Source: Clostridiales bacterium (GTDB taxonomy: Bacteria; Bacillota; Clostridia; Lachnospirales; Lachnospiraceae). From it: a stretch of DNA of 6,680 bases. Below are positions 4,925-6,680 of this stretch, piece after piece. The stretch spans positions 1 to 6,680 of the forward strand of contig JAATEU010000079.1 in the NCBI GenBank assembly GCA_015655565.1. Direction: 5' to 3'. The position numbers were made by a program, and so were the translations under genes. Within the stretch, counting starts at the first letter, position 1, and every line of letters starts with the position of its first letter. The notes under the pieces are model-generated. The model was not told where the DNA came from. It saw only the letters and a program-made list of their open reading frames with translations, and did not search any database.

Positions 4925-5104
4925 TCATTTCCGTTTTTTCCTGCCCCTCTGTGGAATAGGGCTTTTCAAAAGGTCGGATTTCTGCGAAATGCGGACAAGC
5001 CATTGCTTTTCTTCTTCGGTCAGCTTGTGGTATTGGAGCTTAGTCTGCTTGCAGAAAATCAGCAGGAGCTTCTTCGTCCGGCTTCCAGCAAATAAGTATC
5101 CTTG
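4925..5104 (-). pseudogene. Unassigned protein tail in another frame
   Basis: A 59-codon open frame with no start codon ends at TGA (4927-4925). Its content looks protein-like: KLQYHKLTEEEKQWLVRISQ is followed by KSDLLKSPIPQRGRKKRK, a charged helix and a basic C-terminus. It overlaps the end of the XRE remnant in a different frame, so it may be that gene's frame-shifted tail or the end of a different gene fused at a deletion point. The family is not recognised. Between here and the YdeI gene (4842-4924) only AT-rich sequence is seen. Confidence 0.3.
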
Positions 5105-5505
5105 TCATGCTCGCCGGGGCGGTACTTCTCTATGATTTCCGCCCGTGCCACATCAACCCATGTATTGATATTTTCTATCTGCATACTGGTAATCCCGTCC
5201 ACATAAATCTCAATATCCGCCAGCAGCTTCACAAAATCCTTGTGCGCCGCCATTTCACAAAGAAGGCGGGTATTGATGTTTCCGCTTTTAAGTAACTCTA
5301 TCATGATATCACTCAAATGCAGTTCCGAAAGGTCTGCGTTTGGGTGGTTTTTTGTTTCGGTCAGCCCCAGCAGATAATCGGCGGACACGCTGCAGAATTT
5401 CGCCAGCGTCACAATGCTGGTGTGGCTGATGTCCTTATAATCCTCTGTTTCATAATTACCCAAAGCCGCTGTGTAGAAATAAGGCGTAGTAACTGCGCCC
5501 CCCTG
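5059..5505 (-). pseudogene. XRE-type regulator remnant lacking its HTH
   Basis: The frame holds the C-terminal part of a helix-turn-helix regulator common on clostridial conjugative elements: ISHTSIVTLAKFCSVSADYL, then LGLTETKNHPNADLSELHLS and a helical region ending in YLLEAG. SIVTLAKF..VSADYLLGLT corresponds to the last helix and linker of an XRE domain; the DNA-recognition helices that should come before it are absent. The frame opens after a TAG at 5506-5508 with GGAVTTPYFYTAALG, which does not look like an HTH. The only starts are weak, such as TTG at 5461-5463, with no good Shine-Dalgarno. At the other end the frame runs into RRSSC and stops just after EAG, where relatives continue further. 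Both ends therefore look broken, and DNA binding is not expected. Intact relatives probably regulate element genes. Confidence 0.6.
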
Positions 5506-5527
5506 CTATACACTTTTTGCAAAGCAA

Positions 5528-5563
5528 AGCAGCGGCCTTGATTTCAGTTTCAAAACCGCTGCT
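5528..5563. repeat. Hairpin upstream of the XRE remnant
   Basis: AGCAGCGG (5528-5535) and CCGCTGCT (5556-5563) form a perfect 8-bp stem around 20 bases. Read on the minus strand it is followed by TTGCTTTGC, a poor T tract, so it could act as a weak terminator for the acetyltransferase operon that points this way. Confidence 0.5.
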
Positions 5564-5599
5564 GGACTATATATTCCTGCTTGAGCGCACAATTATCTT

Positions 5600-5644
5600 G
5601 CCGCCATAACAACGGTTTTATATATTTTCGTTGTTATCGGCGGC
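5600..5644 (-). terminator. Strong hairpin after the acetyltransferase gene
   Basis: GCCGCC (5600-5605) pairs with GGCGGC (5639-5644) and ATAACAACG (5606-5614) with CGTTGTTAT (5629-5637), a 15-bp stem with a single bulged C (5638) and a 14-base AT loop. It begins 15 bases past the stop of the minus-strand acetyltransferase, a terminator position. No clear T tract follows on the minus strand, so it may instead protect the mRNA 3' end or be an element-related repeat. Confidence 0.6.
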
Positions 5645-5659
5645 TGTTTGCAATTAGAA

Positions 5660-6325
5660 TTATAACGTCAGCCATTCTCCGGGATTATCCATTGAATGTT
5701 GTAGTTCCTCAAAGAAAACCTTTAGGCTGTATCCGTCGGTTGTAGCGTGGTGTACTGTAATTGATAGCGGCATTAATATCTGCCCGTTGTTTTCATAAAA
5801 AGCCCCCGCTTCTAAGGAAGGGACATAGTAATCCTTAATTCCGTGATTATGAAGTGAAAAGCTGTTGAATGTAAACCACGGAATACAAGAGATAATATAT
5901 GCACTTGCAGGGGGAATACCTTTGGAAGATAAGATTCCGTGACTATCCCCGTACTGTTTGGTATCATCAATATAATTGCGATAGAATATCATAAAATCAT
6001 TGCAATACTCTGTCCACAATAAAGACGTTGTTTTATCATCATCATGGAATTGAGGATATGCAGGGGTAAGGAAATCCCAATACCCAAGTACATCATCTTG
6101 TTTTGATATACGCAACTCTGGCTGCTTTTCTATGCCCTTTGTAACAAGATATAGGTAAGCTGGGAAGAATTTTATTCTCTTATCTTTCAGGGCTTTTCTT
6201 AGAACTGTAACGTTCATAGAGACATTTACGGTATAAGTTGTAGGAGCCATTTGAGTGTAGTAGTAAAACATTTGCGCCAAAGGCCATGTTTGTAAATCAA
6301 TAGGAGTAAAGTTATTCGGATTCAT
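5660..6325 (-). CDS. cat: Chloramphenicol acetyltransferase-like (CatA-type) O-acetyltransferase
   Basis: A 221-aa protein, about the length of type A chloramphenicol acetyltransferases (207-220), matching them along its whole length. It has the N-terminal TTYTVNVSMNVT strand (29-40), FFPAYLYLVT (53-62), SLLWTEYCNDF (101-111), IPWFTFNSF (148-156), and the active-site signature VHHATTDGYS (191-200) with the general base His193 and the structural Asp197. Active enzymes are cytoplasmic trimers that move acetyl from acetyl-CoA to the 3-hydroxyl of chloramphenicol. Classical enzymes have HHAVCDG; the TT variant keeps all invariant residues. Substrate is not proven: this may be a CatA-like branch with another target. 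The ATG at 6325 lies inside the end of the TetR gene (14-base overlap) and is served by a modest GGTGA, so translation is probably coupled. A strong hairpin follows the gene. Confidence 0.85.
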   Translation of the reverse strand: MNPNNFTPIDLQTWPLAQMFYYYTQMAPTTYTVNVSMNVTVLRKALKDKRIKFFPAYLYLVTKGIEKQPELRISKQDDVLGYWDFLTPAYPQFHDDDKTTSLLWTEYCNDFMIFYRNYIDDTKQYGDSHGILSSKGIPPASAYIISCIPWFTFNSFSLHNHGIKDYYVPSLEAGAFYENNGQILMPLSITVHHATTDGYSLKVFFEELQHSMDNPGEWLTL

Positions 6326-6680
6326 TTCTTATCACCATGTCCTTAATAAATTTTAACTGCTGGTCAATGAGATTATCTGATAATCGCAAAGAGGTAGATG
6401 ATGTTATAATGCTATCTCTGAAAAATACAACGTGAGTAGCAATAACGCGGGTGTCAAAATCCTTAAATTCCCGTGTTTTCTTTCCATAGTCTAATAACAT
6501 GGAAAGTATTTGAATTGCGCTTTCAAATCGGTTTTCCATATATTCGTTCTGTTCTGATTCAACGAAAGCAAATTCATGAATGACAAAGTAAAAACGATTC
6601 GCCCCGCTTTGTATGTCGACTCGTATTATATCTAAAAAGCCATCCAATATCTGTACAGCAGGAACTTCTTTTTGAAAAGA
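6312..6680 (-). CDS. TetR-family transcriptional regulator, C-terminal part
   Basis: The frame is open to the window edge and gives 122 C-terminal residues; the N-terminal HTH domain lies beyond 6680. An apparent TTG start at 6647 is internal and is not taken as the start. The visible part is all-helical with the amphipathic segments of a TetR ligand-binding and dimerisation domain: FLDIIRVDIQSGANRFYFVI, then ENRFESAIQILSMLLDYGKK and ATHVVFFRDSIITSS, ending VIRNESE. It overlaps the acetyltransferase start by 14 bases on the same strand, so the two form one operon. By analogy the regulator would repress its own operon until a ligand, possibly the enzyme's substrate, binds; promoter and operator would lie outside the window. 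The family call rests on helical pattern and context because the HTH is not visible. Confidence 0.65.
   Translation of the reverse strand, partial: SFQKEVPAVQILDGFLDIIRVDIQSGANRFYFVIHEFAFVESEQNEYMENRFESAIQILSMLLDYGKKTREFKDFDTRVIATHVVFFRDSIITSSTSLRLSDNLIDQQLKFIKDMVIRNESE

Overview
The window looks like AT-rich chromosomal DNA of an endospore-forming Clostridia, plausibly Lachnospiraceae. The evidence is the low GC on the left, strong purine-rich Shine-Dalgarno sites, a CarD-family regulator, a clostridial-type cold-shock protein, and a two-LysM plus GH18 protein of the SleL/YaaH spore-cortex type. The lineage is inferred; there is no rRNA or other diagnostic marker.

Left part (1-2930) reads as resident genome. 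A terminator (89-120) closes whatever lies to the left. Then come a CarD-family gene (364-876, +) and a cold-shock protein (1093-1305, +) with a long, foldable leader and a clear terminator. Convergent to these is a 431-aa LysM-LysM-GH18 protein (1556-2851, -). Its GH18 scaffold is well kept, but the catalytic Asp and Glu positions read Tyr and Gln, so it is probably a non-catalytic relative of the cortex-lytic enzyme.

Middle part (about 2950-4165) is GC-richer debris of an integrative or mobilizable element, all on the minus strand. It holds a fragment of a Pre/Mob (MobV-like) relaxase, a 20-codon start-like scrap, and a decayed gene with two related modules broken by two frameshifts and a stop. 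Next to these is a 320-bp non-coding tract packed with large inverted repeats (perfect arms of 8, 10, 14 and 11 bp). That tract is the best candidate for an unexplained functional element, perhaps a transfer origin or structured RNA.

Right part: an intact YdeI/OmpD-associated family gene (4227-4787, -) with its own promoter and Shine-Dalgarno lies between the debris above and a second scrap, an XRE-type regulator that has lost its DNA-binding half (5059-5505, -). After two hairpins comes a two-gene operon read on the minus strand: a TetR-type regulator cut by the window edge (6312-6680), overlapping by 14 bases a chloramphenicol acetyltransferase-like gene (5660-6325) that keeps the HHxxxDG active site. 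Regulator and enzyme are translationally coupled, which suggests a drug-responsive acetylation cassette. The right half thus looks like an accessory island in which living cargo genes survive among dead transfer genes.
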